NCBI GenBank assembly: GCA_033558025.1
Contig: JAUCEF010000006.1
Coordinates: 4,650,001-4,714,000 of the forward strand
DNA: 64,000 nucleotides
Source of the DNA: Phytophthora sp. 'mugwort'
Lineage: Eukaryota > Oomycota > Peronosporomycetes > Peronosporales > Peronosporaceae
Direction: 5' to 3'
Made by a program: the position numbers and the translations under genes. Below the pieces are notes generated by a model. That model was given only the letters and a program-made list of their open reading frames with translations, ran no database searches and was not told the DNA's origin. Below are positions 20,599 through 32,949 of the stretch, in pieces. Within the stretch, counting starts at the first letter, position 1. Every line of letters starts with the position of its first letter.

Positions 20599-21808
20599 GC
20601 TGCGTTGTGATCGGCTGTACAGTAGTATGTTTCATTGGTCGAAAGACGAAGAATATTGTGATTGGCTGAGAAGGAGATCCGAAAAAGTTTACATCTATAT
20701 TTCCGGTGGACGTTAAAGTCCAAATACTGGTACTTATACTGTAGTACCGTAATGCACGCGTTGCTGCGCCACTCACCGCGTTACATTTTAGATTCACCTT
20801 ACGCATTGTATAGATTGTCTCACATAAGCCTTTACCCTAGCCCTCCGAGGACCGATGTCATTGCGGTCTTGGGCTTTGCTTCGGAAAGGCAGTTGCTGTG
20901 CTCATGCGAGGAAAAGATTCTCAGTTCGGCCCGCTACAGTGCTCTTCTCGCTGGAAAGCTCGGCGCTGGCACGCCTCCGCAATACCGCGCGAGTTTGCTG
21001 TGGCTATTAATTGTGGGCGCGTGGCACAGAGGCTGCTTTGTGGTGAGTGGCAAAAGTAAAATAAGGTTATTACGCACGTTAGGCTTCCTTCTTCCTACGG
21101 TCTTACCTCTCTTGTGCATTTTTTCGTATATAGAACCGGGTACTGGCGACGGCGTAACCACCGCGCCGGGATCGCATATAACGGAAGGCCCGTGACAACC
21201 ACCACCAGTATTCGGCTAATCACCGAGTCGAGAACTCAGCTAGCCGTCGAGTCGAGAACTCGGCTGGAGAACGCCACCTTTCGGCAGTGGCTGCGCGCGC
21301 TCGCAACTGATCACTGATCTCCTCCGTTGGTCGTCTTAGGAGACTTTCACCTCCTCCTTTTTCAGTTAGACGCAGTACTCACTCTCTCAACCAATCAGTA
21401 CAGAAATATACATCTGATTCCGTTTCTTGTCAGGGGTCAGTCACTGACTGACTCAGAACGAATAGGCTATTCGGAATAGTATCTGGTCAATCTGTATAAA
21501 AGCCTACAGTAATAGGAAAACATGGATGTAGAAAGTCAGCACACAGAGCTCCAGCTACGGGGGTCGATAGCCCCACGGCAGTGGAGCTTTGAGCTAAAGC
21601 TCAGCTTCGTGCTGCGAGTGGATGACCATTCGACAGTTTGCTCTTACACCCGTAGGTATACCGGTATGTGCATATCACCGTTTTTGTTTTGTCCTAGACC
21701 CCCCTAATTTGGTTCCATATTGGTTGACCCCTTTGACAGGAGGATTATGGTAAATGTATTTCCGGTGGAAGGCATGTAATATTGTCGGATGATCATATTC
21801 ATCCATAC
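20599..21808. other. Intergenic DNA with an LTR-like segment
   Basis: The first 100-200 bp should contain the permease promoter. An open frame at 20662-21195 has no recognised domain and no ATG at its start. A 15-16 bp direct repeat (GTCGAGAACTC then A/G then GCT) occurs near 21226 and 21252. TATAAAAG at 21495-21502, preceded by a pyrimidine-rich tract, could be the promoter of a decayed LTR or DNA element. Nothing else was recognised. Confidence 0.3.
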
Positions 21809-22465
21809 TAACGTGGTTTACCAATTGATACCCACCAGCGATATGCTAACTAAAACCCTCACCCCGACTGCACTTTTTGGATTGGCATGATAGTTGTGTA
21901 GCCAGCCAGGGGATCAGATATTTATTTTAGAGTGATTCCCTTCGATACTGATCCAAATCCCGACGGAAGTACGATGCGGTTAAGCAAGGTGGAAGTTATC
22001 GTTTTGTTACGCACTGACCAGTTCATGGACCACTCGATCCCATACAACTTTCACATTAAAATGCGGCCACACCATGACAGATATCACATATCCTCTCCGG
22101 CGCACTCTCGAGAAGAACGAAATGCTTCTGCGTTGCCGCCTGCCCGTTCGCCGCCCACCACCATGCGTGGCACCGGGGCGCTGGCGGTCGAGGGATTTGC
22201 CCATTTTTGCGAGCAGCGACGTGACGCTTCAGCGTTGTTCGCGACACAAGCCAAGAGTCAGCAAAAGCAGTCAGGGTCTCGCCCATATGACGCTCTGAAC
22301 GGCCGCCTCCAGCTCTTTGTCTGGGTAGCGAGCCTTCCCTCTTGCTTCGCAGTGCTTGTTTCGCGCTTTTCTAGTGAGGGGGGGGATATCGTAACTTACG
22401 TGACGGGTGCAATGTGTATTATGATCCATGGTCTGGTAAGGCCCATCAATTGGTAAACCACGTTA
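21809..22465. repeat. Element bounded by 21-bp perfect inverted repeats
   Basis: The 21 bases at 21809-21829 (from TAACGTGG to TTGAT) recur as their exact reverse complement at 22445-22465. The enclosed 615 bp contain no recognised transposase, only an unassigned 174-codon frame at 21932-22456. The layout fits a small non-autonomous DNA transposon (MITE-like) or the subterminal part of one. Sequence outside the arms does not match, and no target duplication was identified. Confidence 0.45.
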
Positions 22466-22875
22466 CAAGATAATGCTCCGCCAGACTGAGGTGACACAGC
22501 GTGCGTCAGTGGAGTGCTCTCCAACTGTCCGCCGCCACGTTCGTGTGGCCCCATTAGTATGTGTACACTTATAAGGCAGTAAATTGCAGGGCAATCAAGG
22601 AAGTATTGTGAATTCCAGCCAAACTTGCTGATGTTGGTCGGTTCACCAGAATGGTTTGGATCGGCCAATACAATACTCAAGCTGTTTATGAATCGGCCAA
22701 ACCCATTCCATATGGTACGAGAAGATTTCGACGAAGTCCGATTGCGTACTTAGACGTGACCATAATTAACTCAAGTGCGTTTGAGCTTTCGGTCGATTTG
22801 AAGGTCGATTTGGCCGCGTCGAATCAACCATTCGACCGCGGAAATTACGACTAGAGCGCACATAATATAAACACG

Positions 22876-23308
22876 TGATTGCCGGTCAGAAGCCGCGAGA
22901 GGACCGCGTATTCTCGTGTGGCAGCTCTCTCTCTCTCACTCGTGCAATGCTCGCTGAGCCGCAAAAGCGGGAGTGAGAGAGAGAGTGAGCCCGCCGCGCT
23001 CCATACTCCGCCGTACCATAAGGTGTATTTGTATAGACTATACTAAATCTAAGTTTACTTACATTGCGTGTGTAGTGTGCTGCACCATCTTGACTGCTCT
23101 CAGCCAGCAATGTCCTTTAGCACACCGTCCTTCGTATTGCCACCACACCATGGACGCAGGCGCGTGGTAGCACCGACATGCGCAGGATCGGTCGGGTAGG
23201 ATGTGTTCGCCTGAGCACTACCACTGGTGTCGGGCGATGGGCACTGGTAATCCGCGTATCTCGCTGTCTTGGCTAGCAGTAGCTCTAATCTTCACTATAG
23301 GTATCACA
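22876..23308 (-). repeat. 3' LTR of a minus-strand Copia element
   Basis: On the minus strand this 433-bp segment starts TGTGATACC and ends in CA. Directly inside it lies a purine tract (AAGTGGGAG), the expected second-strand primer site. A related 442-bp LTR is at 35540-35981, and the two share most of the half nearest the purine tract (for example ATGCGCAGGATCGGTCGG and GATGTGTTCGCCTGA). The half away from the tract has diverged, but both LTRs there end with a similar CTGACCG block. A CT/GA hairpin lies at 22927-22985. Confidence 0.65.
22927..22985. repeat. CT/GA inverted repeat inside the LTR
   Basis: Fifteen bases at 22927-22941 (CTCTCTCTCTCACTC) pair exactly with 22971-22985 across a 29-bp loop. 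The tract is not present in the related LTR at 35540, so it is specific to this copy. Confidence 0.6.
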
Positions 23309-26300
23309 CTCCCACTTGATTTCGACGATGAAGCGTAGCCGTCGCGATCACCCCTATAGGCGTTCAGCTCCCACTAACGCCTGTGATCGCCCACACACAG
23401 GGGCGTCATCTCCAATATCACGTAGTCGCATATTCCGTCGTCTCGTTGCGTATAATCGGCAACACTTTCACGCTTTGCGGAAGTACGCGAACTTCGCCGC
23501 ACCAAGTGCCTTCGTCATCACCTCAGCCGCCATATCCATCTCTTCGGTCCCAATCTGCTGTGTAGTGAGCCGCTGAAGCTCTACATTGCGACGCACCGTG
23601 TGATGTTCATTATCGATATTGTTGTCGTGGGGCGTTTACCAAGTCTCGCAGTCAGTGCGATAACTCCCTGGATATCATCAAGTAGCCTTCCACAGGCCAG
23701 CAACGCAAAGGAGAGCCTTGGTAGCTTCCGGCATGGCGACATACTATGCTTCGCACGTGCGTAAGGCATTGGTTTCCTTCTTGCGCGACGCATAGGAGAG
23801 TGTATTGTCGTCGAGCATCGTAACTTACCCGCGGATGCTCATTCGATCCACAGGGTCATTGGCGTAATTGCCCCCGAATAGCTAGTGGTCCGAACGCCAC
23901 TTTGTTGCCCGGTAACATTCAGTACTAATGCATAATCACGCGTAGCCTTGAGATATCGCAAGACGCTCTTGACTTGCGTGTGTGGGATCGTAGTTCGACA
24001 GGTGCTTGCCCAAGTGTCTCGTCGCATAGGCAATGCTCGGCCTTGATGCGCTCACAAGGTACTGGAGCGCATCAACTAGCCCTTGTACGGCAGGTAGTTG
24101 GAACCAATGCATTTGTGGGTGTCGTAGCGCACCCATTGCAATCACTTATGTGAAAGCGCTGGAGTATTTCCACAACAGACTGGTGTTGTAAATATACAGC
24201 TCGTCGACGCGGCCGATCTACTCAGGATCTCGACGTCCAAGCGATGCTCCGCCGTGCCCATCGTTGTTAGCTCAAACGTCTCTTGCAACGGAGCCGCAAT
24301 CTCGGCAGGCCCATCAGCAATAGTTCGTCTATGTACACAATCAGCAGCAACTTGACCTCCTGTCCTCCTTTCAGCACGTAACGTCCGTAATATGAGTCGG
24401 TCATAATTCCATCATAACTAGCTCCGCATGTAGCGTCCGATTCCAAATGTTCGGGGCTTGTTTAAGTCCTTCCAAACTCATCAGTAGTCGACAGAGGAAG
24501 CCTAGTACATCGACTTGGAAGCCACGGGGTTGCTCCATGAAAACCAGCTCTTCGAAATCATCGTAGAAGAACGCAGTATTCACATCGTACTGGAGAATCT
24601 CTCAGCCCCTCTCCACCGCATAGTAGATGACAGCTCTGATGCTCTCCAATCTAATGACATCTCGTTGTAATTGATCCCCAACTTCTGCCTAAATCCGTGA
24701 ACCCTCAGCCTGGCCTTAAAGCGCTTGATTCGACCTCGCTCGTCACGTTTGATAGCGAAGACCCAGCGGCAGGTGATGACCTTAACATTTTGGCTACCTT
24801 CCTTGGCACCAGCTTCCACGAATTATGACTTATGAGTGACTGCAGTTCAGCTAACATTGCAGTCAACCACTGCGTCCGGTGCTTGCTACCACGGGCTTGT
24901 TTGTACGTTGCCGATATTGGCACGTCAGCAGTAGCCCACCACACTGTCTGCTAACCGAATATGAGGGCGCTGAACTCCCCTTGGTCCCTTGAGGCAAGGT
25001 TTAGCGGATGGAGGAAGTATCTCGAAGTCTCCTTCTCCACTCCAACCTCCTTTCGCGTATGGCGCTTCCGTCGCTTCTTCGCCTCCTTGGTCATCGCAGT
25101 GGTTCCGTATTAGGCTTGATAGTAGGTGCAGCTACACTTTTCTGTGACTCCAACCTCTTAACACTTGAGGGCGGATCAGATTCCCACTGGAACCTCGCGT
25201 CTCTCAGGGGATACAACAGCAATAGGCAACACTTCAAGCAATTGAGTTGAACTGACCGGGTCCGGCGCCGGTAGAGAGACTCCAAACTCGTTTTGATGCG
25301 CACCACAGGTACAGTCTCAGATAGTTGATGATTGCCACCAAGGTAGGCACTTTTCAGCAGCTGTCGTACGTAATGTCGACCAGCGGTAAATTCTTCATGA
25401 AACCTCACGTTTCGTCCGGGCGCGGTCACCAGGAACGTGTAGTATCAACAGTAATCAAGCAATAAAGACAGATTTGCCTTTGGCTCCAGTTTCTCCATCT
25501 TTTGCCTTGATTCTGGGGAAACTCGAACATGAGCAATACATCCCCGAACTCGCAAACCATCCAGCATGGGTGCCGATCTGGACAGATTTTAGGTGGAACG
25601 TCGTTTCGCTCTTCTTCCAGATTAGGAACGCCACTTGAAGCGGGTGGCTTCATCAATGACGAATAGGAACATGATCACACCACCTGCAATCGACACGTTC
25701 ACTGGGCAAATATGCATCATCAGTGTTTCAAGGGGCTTGGATTTCCACACTGGGATCATCGTATAAGTCATCCGTTTTTCCTTGCTTGTGGCACACGCGA
25801 TGGCTTTGTATGCATTCAGCCCTTTTGCATTCAATTTAAGTCCCACATCGAGCTTGTTTGACAAAACTCTCGCGATCTCCGTTTTCACATGGCTGTAGCA
25901 GCTCAATCTGCTTCTTGTTATCCATGTCTTGATTGAGTGCGGCCATCACCATGACATCTGGCAAACGTTCCACACGCAGCCGGTAATTATTATTATGTAT
26001 GCCAAATTTGAGAATCGTGTCAGGCTTCGGCATCCAGGCAGTTCGTTTGTCGCTGGAACAGGTCAATCGGTAGCCACAGCGCATCTGCAGGTAACCGAGA
26101 CGAATTATGTTCACCTTGGCGCTCGGAGTGTACCCAATTCGTCCAGCAGGCGGTCCTCTACCAATCCAGTTACCTGATTCACAATGCGGAGTAACCCAGA
26201 ACCACAAATAAATGCGTTTCAGTTGTACCGTTCGCAAAATCACACCGGCTCGTTTTGTCTTCACGAGTTAACAATGCAAGATCACCTCAGACGTTGGCTT

Positions 26301-28703
26301 GGGATCCTGTATCCAAGATCCACTTAACCGCATATGTAGTGTCCGTTTGCATACCTGATTGACGTCCAACAGCATTCAGTTGCCTACCCTGTCGATTATC
26401 GAATCGATACGGTGAATACCCCACGGCCATAAACTCCATCTCGTGTACCACGGTAGTCATAACATAAAAACTCTGTCCACGATCTCCATCATAGCCACGC
26501 CACGGCGCGGCGACATGACGCGGTCTCACTGAAGCCCATCACGCCAGTACTGCTGTTACGCCGGCAGCAGTGGTATATAGTGACTAACTGCCACGGCAAT
26601 GGCGGAGGGTAATTTCGTTTTTTTTTTAGGGGCGAGCCTGAGCGCCGGGCTTATGCACGTGGCGGTGTCAAGCTGCGTCTCAGTGGTCCACGCATTGTAG
26701 GTCCAAATCTTCCTCGAGGTGGATACTGGCTACGCCTTTGCGCCGACGATCTGCTCCGCCTCAGCGGCCCCCAAGCTGGAGTCTAAAGTTTTCTCGAAGT
26801 GGCGCCCGACTACGCCCACTTGGTGGCTATCTTCTTCTTCGTCGATGCGGTGGTCCAGTGCACCCATAGTTACGTGGTTGTGAGCGATTGCACTCATCCA
26901 CACGTGGTTTATGGTAGCCCTGCTGATGGCCTTGGCCTTGTCCTTGTCGCCCGTGATCCCAAGTTGAGGTCCTTGGCTGTTATTCCCTGGCGCAAATGAA
27001 CCCACTCGTGACCCGCCTTGGCTGCAGCCTGACTCAAGCATAGTGCCTCCGCTCGAAACGCTCTTTAGGCCTTGACCAAGACGGAACAGCATTTTGTCCC
27101 AGGTAGGTGGCGGTCCAGGCTGCTGGACGCCCTCCCACTGGCCCTGCAACGCCTTTGCGTCAGTGTCACCAACGCTTGCAGTACTTCAGTTATCACAGGT
27201 TTGCACTGGCAGCTTCGATTGCTTGTCCTCCTTGTCGTTTTCAGGCGACGTAGCCGAATAGACAGGCGAAGTTGTTCTCGCTGCCCCCCCCCCCCCATCA
27301 AACGTCAGGCCCACCATCTCAGCAACAGTTGGTAGTTGTGCGACCGGCGAAAGCCCCTCAACGAGCCATCGTGGTTCGTCCGCATCTTGGTCACTTACAC
27401 GCGTCTAAAGTTGGCGAGTGACGTCGGTGGCTGTTCGGCCCCGTCGAGTCCATTAATCTTCTCTCCAAGTCCGATTTATCGGCTTACTGGTAGTTGGTGA
27501 GCACCCCTTACACAAGTGTAGTCTTCACCGCAGTTCCCGCAATTCGTGCCCTCTTCCAGTCTATACCCTTGTCTTCCTTGCGCTACTGGATGTAGAGCTT
27601 GCGCCCCTTGCCCTTATTCTGGGCAGCATTGGTATGTGCTACATGCGCGGGGCGTACCGTACTAGGCTTGGACTGTGAATCCAGTTGCTGTCTCTGGTGC
27701 TCTGCTGCACACAGGCGCTGCAGAACTTCAGCAAACTTGAGCGGCTTTCGGTCATGGTCGCTGATCCAGCTTGCGTACTCATGCGTAACGTCCGGAAGCA
27801 CACAGAGTTTGATAGTAGCTACTGATATTCGTCCAACAACTCGCCCTTGGCCTGATGCAGCTTCGTCACGCTCGATGTCTTCCGCATACTTAGTCACCAA
27901 CTCGCCAGGCTGCATCTGTCACCTCATCACATCTCATAGCAATAATCAGGATTAATGCTATCACCAGCTTCGAAATATTTGGTAATGAACTTCCGCAAAA
28001 TGGATGCCGCCCGCCTCCATTTCGTCTCTTACATCGCCGACCTTTAAGATGGACCGCACATCCACTGACAGGGGCAATGCTAACGCCGAGAAGGCCTTGT
28101 TCTTCCTGGCCGTATACCACTGCATGTGCGGTGGCCGAAGTCCTCGTCGTAGCGTTCCTCTCCGTACGTCATGTCGCCAAGTGTGCGCGGTTCAAAATGC
28201 AACGGCACCTCACTTTTCCAAGCCTTGTAGTCGCCTCTCTTTACAACAAGATTGACGGGGAACTGTTTAGCGCCTTCTGTAGCCTGCAACCTCTTTGTCA
28301 TCGTATCTGCCATACGGGAGGCTGTTGTCCAAGTGGCCAGTGTCTTGCGCTCGTTGGCGTTACTGTTGTGGCTTGTTGCGAAGCCACTTCGAGTTGCGAT
28401 CGCTCCAGGTTCGATGGGTGAGGCCAGCGGCGGATTATCACTGGCTGGGAACTTTCCGTGTTTGAGAGGTGGGTTTGCAGCGACTCCGTAATACACGAAT
28501 GAGCGATCGCCCACCCGGTATTTCAGCCAATGAGCTGACGAGGTGTTCAGCCTCCGCATGCGACATTGTTGCGTCGTCCACACCCATCGCTCTTTCAGCC
28601 AATGACCGCGTCGCTTGGGTTTGATTCGTTGAAACCTGATCTTGGTCTTGTGGAGCTGCCCATTCCAGTCACGTCGACCACTCCGTCGGCCGGATTGGGC
28701 CCA
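23309..28703 (-). pseudogene. Degenerate Ty1/Copia retrotransposon, internal region
   Basis: All parts of a Copia polyprotein occur in order on the minus strand, in many broken frames. Gag: 28703-27583, with LHFEPRTLGDMTYGEERYDE and a damaged zinc knuckle (NCGNCGEDYTC) near 27540. Protease: KWILDTGSQANV near 26300. Pre-integrase and integrase: 26264-25600, with MFLFVIDEATRFKW. Reverse transcriptase: 24820-24300, with CRWVFAIKRDERGRIKRFKA, NTAFFYDDFEELVFMEQPRG and the active site as YIDE instead of YVDD (near 24330). RNase H region: 24145-23840, with SVLRYLKATRDYALVLN. Stops and frameshifts occur throughout, and no matching 5' LTR is found beyond 28703, so the element is dead and 5'-truncated. 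Confidence 0.85.
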
Positions 28704-28782
28704 TAACCTGAGGTGACGCTGAGTGCGTTGCTAGGGTGTTTTTCGACTTTCCGCCGCTACATAAGTATGGCGCCAGCTGCAC

Positions 28783-28826
28783 ACTTAGAGGGCAGTAATT
28801 GCAGACTTAGAGGGCAGTATTTGCAG
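28783..28826. repeat. Two 22-bp tandem repeats
   Basis: ACTTAGAGGGCAGTAATTGC plus AG is followed directly by the same unit with one change (A to T). It lies at the edge between the Copia remnant and the Mutator-like fossil and may be terminal-repeat debris. Confidence 0.6.
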
Positions 28827-29149
28827 GCGAGGCGGGTGTCAGAATATACATTTTTTGGGTAAAAACATACAAACATGGGTTCGTTCCATACCAGATGAGT
28901 TCTCAACATAGACATCATGCAGGATTGGCATCAACCATACAAGGAGGGCCATATCATACTTGCCGACCGGCATAACTATGCCGATCATGAACCTTAGCTG
29001 TCACTAGCAATCGTACAGCAGGTGCCAAGTAGTATCTCATTGTCTAATGCCCCTGAAAGCAATGTCTTTTCGCTTCACAGTACGAGTACTGGTAACAGTA
29101 GAAGAGCACATATATAGTCTGAGGAATGGCCCGCATCTCCCCAGTAGTT

Positions 29150-30450
29150 TCAAAATCACAGCATCAAAGCGACTGCTTCAAAGGTGAACACGTAAGATTG
29201 GTCAGCGATGGAGCCATGGCGTCAGCTTTCTGACCAAAGCTCCGAACGACTACGAGGCTTTTCGTGGCGATTCAATGTGCTGTTCTGCTGTCTTTCTTTA
29301 GCGTGATTTTGACATCTACCGTATTGCGGTGGTCAGCACGTTATGGTAGAACAGCGACTACAACGTACAAGCAAATCGTGCAGCGACATTGGAGAGTGCC
29401 TCATTGTCTGGAAAGTTTTCACTTGTTCGGTACAGAATAGGTGGACGATCTAGGTAAATGAACAGGACACATACGTGGCGTGGTATAGTGTACGTATGCT
29501 CACCCATCCCGCGTTACGCTTGCCATGAAGACGTTCTTGCGGAGCAAGATGAGATTGGTATTCCTCCCAGACTAATCCTGGTAAATTTGAAGAAACAAAC
29601 AACAGTACCAGTAACTAACCGTGGATGGTCAAGTTTAAAGCAGATTTGAAAGGCGTTCAAACGTGTTCGACAAGATCAAAGGACGCAAAACGCGGAAGGC
29701 CATTCAGGACTTAATACGACTACGGCGCTTTCGCTCAGAAATGGCACCTGATTCAGCATTTTATTTTTTGGTACAAGCTGGATAGAGAGGGTTACGCGTA
29801 GGTGTGGTCAGGATCCGATAAAGACCCATTCATAATTGGGATAACTTTGCAAGCAATGATCGACAGTTGTTTGCGTTTTCATTAGCAGGTACCTATTGTC
29901 AATTTCACGCTGATGCAACGTTAAACTGAGCGATACTGGCTACCCCGCCACAACGTGTGGATTTAGTGACAAGGCCCAGACGTATTAAGTTGGTTCATTC
30001 TTTGTTGTTAGCAGAGTAACTACGCACGAATATGCTGAGTGGTTTCGCAGTTTTGTGGTCTTGGTTCGAGAACTGCGCGGGACTAAGCTCCACTCGATGC
30101 AGTTATGAGCGACGTTTGGAAGCAGAAAGATCTTTATATACTGGCAACGAAGTGCTCACTTCGACGATCATATCGCATTGGAATGCCTTATGATGGGTGG
30201 TTAGTCGAGATGCAGAAAAAAAACATGTCGATCCCGATATTTTGACAAGTTCTTGATGTGTGCGCATGTTGTAGCCGTTCAACGCAGGTACGACCGGATA
30301 AGAACCGCATCAAAGCGAATGCGCAGATGAAAGGAGCTGCTCAAAACAACGGAAGGCCAAGTCGCAGAAAAAAGAGAACATACAGACCGAGTAGTTGCCC
30401 TTGTGCACAGAAGAACAGAAACAGAAATACGGTGTGATTGCGGACCGTAT
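29150..30450 (+). pseudogene. Mutator-like (MULE) transposase remnant
   Basis: Fragments in shifting plus-strand frames follow the layout of oomycete MULE transposases. Visible are TTTYKQIVQRHWRVPHC (about 29360), FKADLKG (about 29630), DKDPFIIGITLQAMID (about 29820), FHADATLN with the first catalytic Asp context (about 29905), and FFVVSRVTTHEYAEWFRSF (about 30000). Each is separated by stops or frame changes, and the C-terminal SWIM zinc finger was not found. The match rests on remembered family patterns, so the superfamily call is likely but not certain. Confidence 0.55.
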
Positions 30451-30508
30451 TACTCTGTGTGGTTCAGATAGATCACACGTTCCAACTGGTAGGCCCCCTT
30501 ATGCCACA

Positions 30509-31336
30509 TCAGCGCTGACAGTTCAGTGCATAACAGAAGAATAAGAACTTATGTACTGACGAATTCAATATATACCTATATGAACACTCTAGAGGCTTGG
30601 GATCGGGCGGGCTTTCCGAAAATGATGTGTGTGGGCTGCAAAATAGCTCGATCTGGGTCACTTTCAACTTCGCGCCACGACACGAGGCATGAACAGCATG
30701 AGCTCGGCTCTTGCAATGTCTATACACCCTCTTGATCCTTGCTTCCGCAACCTTTGGTGATGAGGCGTCCGAATCGGATTTTGGTTCTGGTGGAAATCTA
30801 GTAAGTCCGAGCGAGGGTGCAAACGCATCAGGTACCCTTTCACACACAACAACAAAGGATTCATCTACGGTCGTAGCAGCATCCTGAGCGTGCGCAAGCT
30901 GAATGGGTGGTTCACGCTGTTAACCAGCGAGACTGTCGCGATTGTACTCGGTTTGGAGGCGAAGGAGATGCTCTTTAGAAACAACTTGGTGATATTGCAC
31001 GCGAGCAGAAGTCATCGCTGCTAGTCCGTTTGCAAACCAGTTTTCAGATTCTCCATATCTCGCGTTTTCTGGATCCGAGCTTGTTTTGCTGCTTCTTAAT
31101 AATAATAAAAAAATACGACCTTCAGTCAGCTGTGCTCCTTCCTCTCGAAGGTAAGGGTCCACCATATCTGCAAGTCTGGTTTGCTGGGAATCATTGTTGG
31201 CTATCGGATTCACGATTGTTATTTTACGTCCCAACTTTTTGCGATCGTCGAGGACACCATCCGTGCCGATAAAGAAGCTGGTGTCCGGGGTTTGGCTTAT
31301 CAACAGTTGTTTTTGAAGTGGCATCTCAAACCACAA
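30509..31336 (-). pseudogene. Unrecognised ORF broken by one in-frame stop
   Basis: Two minus-strand open frames (31336-30920 and 30919-30509) share one frame and are divided only by a TAA at 30920-30922, giving about 275 codons in all. The protein is hydrophilic, with ENARYGESENWFANGLAAMT before the stop and PEPKSDSDASSPKVAEARIK after it. A further fragment upstream (31559-31353) lies in another frame. No family was recognised. It may be a recently inactivated gene, a transposon ORF, or a gene in which the stop lies in an unrecognised intron. Confidence 0.35.
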
Positions 31337-31760
31337 TTTACGAAGACGTCTGTCACCATGACCGCGCAGCCCTTGGAATCTCTAAGGGTGCCATTCGATT
31401 CAACGAGGGATTTGCGATCCTGAGAGTATTACGAGCATGATCATTGCCTCTGCACTCCGCAAAGTACCATACAGCGTAGTCCTCGCATAATGGCGAGGGA
31501 AGGAGGGAGTCGTAAATGGCCAAACTGGAAATGAGAGAGAAGCCACTGCTCGTACTCATATTTTACGCTAAGATTGCGAGGCAGTCTTATCGTTTGCCAT
31601 CCATACATCTGGGCAGTATAATTAAGTCGAATGTTGCGAAACGTTTATTATGTTCTGCGCTTCATGTGATTCACTTCCCCAGTAGATAATTCAAATTCAT
31701 CCGACGTGAAGTAATACGTAAAAGCAAAAATGTTCTGGCGCCCATTGATTGTTCAGATGC

Positions 31761-32732
31761 TCACGTAGTGTAAGCGTCCACGCGGCCGAGAAAGCATACT
31801 CCGTATAGCCAACCAAGATCGCATTCAGATATTTCGAGGCAAGCTATGTCAGTATCATGCTCAAACCTTACGTCATTCACCATCTCGATCACGAAGCAAT
31901 ACTCAGTCGAAGTGAGCTGAAGGCTGCACACACACATACGCCCCATCGTCAACGTTCAATGCGCGCATGCGGTCAAGCGCATTTTTGCCGTTGGGCCCGC
32001 CAAATACGCTCTTATTCAAAACTCGCGTGCTGATCTGGTTACTGCACATGAGATTTGCGAATTTAACGTAGCATCGCAGCTCCCCACACGTGATACCCTT
32101 CGGCGAAATCGGCTTACCCTAGCAGCACATTCATCCATGAAATGGTGCGCCCACGATATGGTGTGCCATCCAGTATTACCGGTCATGTCCGCTGCGATTC
32201 CAATGGCATATAATGGACAAACCCCTTCTGGAAAAGCTCCGATCTGGTGTACTGCCCATTGCGTTAAGAATAGCAAATGATATCCACGCGCCAACTATGT
32301 TGCCGCGTCGGTGAAGCCATCTTCCCACAAGTTGCAATCGGGCTCCCAGGTATCAACCCACCTGAACCCGTCCAATTCATCACACAACCGGACGCGGTAC
32401 AGATACCCAGACTGCGAATCCCCGCGATCAATGATAGCAAAAATGAGGCTAGAATTCGAGAATCGATCCCTGTTCGAGCTATTAGTCTTCCCATTAATCC
32501 TTCGCCGTGGCTCAGACAGCGGCGTGCTTAATAAATCACCAGACACTGCAGGGGTCCGCTGATCAAATTGGTGCGCATTGCTGGAGACAGCTCGACAGAA
32601 ACAGAGGGGCGACGCATTCTTCGTCAGCACACTCCTCTTCTGCTCAAGTTTCTTCTTACGTTTGCTGCGCTGTCGCCGTGGTAGTCCCTTCGTCCCTCTG
32701 CCGCACGCATAAAGTCGAACCCGGGATACCAC
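31761..32732 (-). pseudogene. Chromodomain-containing ORF, broken
   Basis: The frame at 32732-32295 begins basic (RRQRSKRKKKLEQKR) and ends in a chromodomain-like block, YLYRVRLCDELDGFRWVDTWEPDC, of which the TWEP core is diagnostic. A TAG at 32295-32297 stops it, but the same frame then stays open to 32016. A further protein-like fragment at 31952-31761 contains FEHDTDIACLEISECDLGWL. Chromodomains of this form occur in retroelement integrases and in host chromatin proteins. No integrase core was seen beside it, so its origin is open. Confidence 0.45.
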
Positions 32733-32949
32733 GAAGACAAAAAAGCATCGTAGCTAGCGTTTGCTGGGGCGGTAGTCGCGGTATTGGTAAAATCAGTTGT
32801 GAAATGGCCGTGAACTCGGAGGGGGCCGCAGATGAAGTGTCGCAGCCAAATACTAAGTACGTGTGCTGGGGCCAGACAGAGAACAATGGTTTCGTGGAGT
32901 TCTGGGACAAGCCAAATAATAACGGTGCCGTTGCGTGAAAAAGCTGATA

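Noticed and set aside
20662..21195. A 177-codon frame upstream of the permease
   Set aside because: No ATG at its start, no domain, and a composition that drifts as in random frames.
27284..27299. C-run inside the Copia remnant, considered as a structural signal
   Set aside because: A homopolymer in decayed DNA, probably slippage or assembly; no partner feature.
28783..28826. Tandem repeats considered as the start of a CRISPR array
   Set aside because: Only two units, directly adjacent, no spacers, in eukaryotic DNA.
32712..32732. GGTTCGA-like word considered as a tRNA T-loop
   Set aside because: No matching acceptor stem or anticodon arm could be drawn around it.
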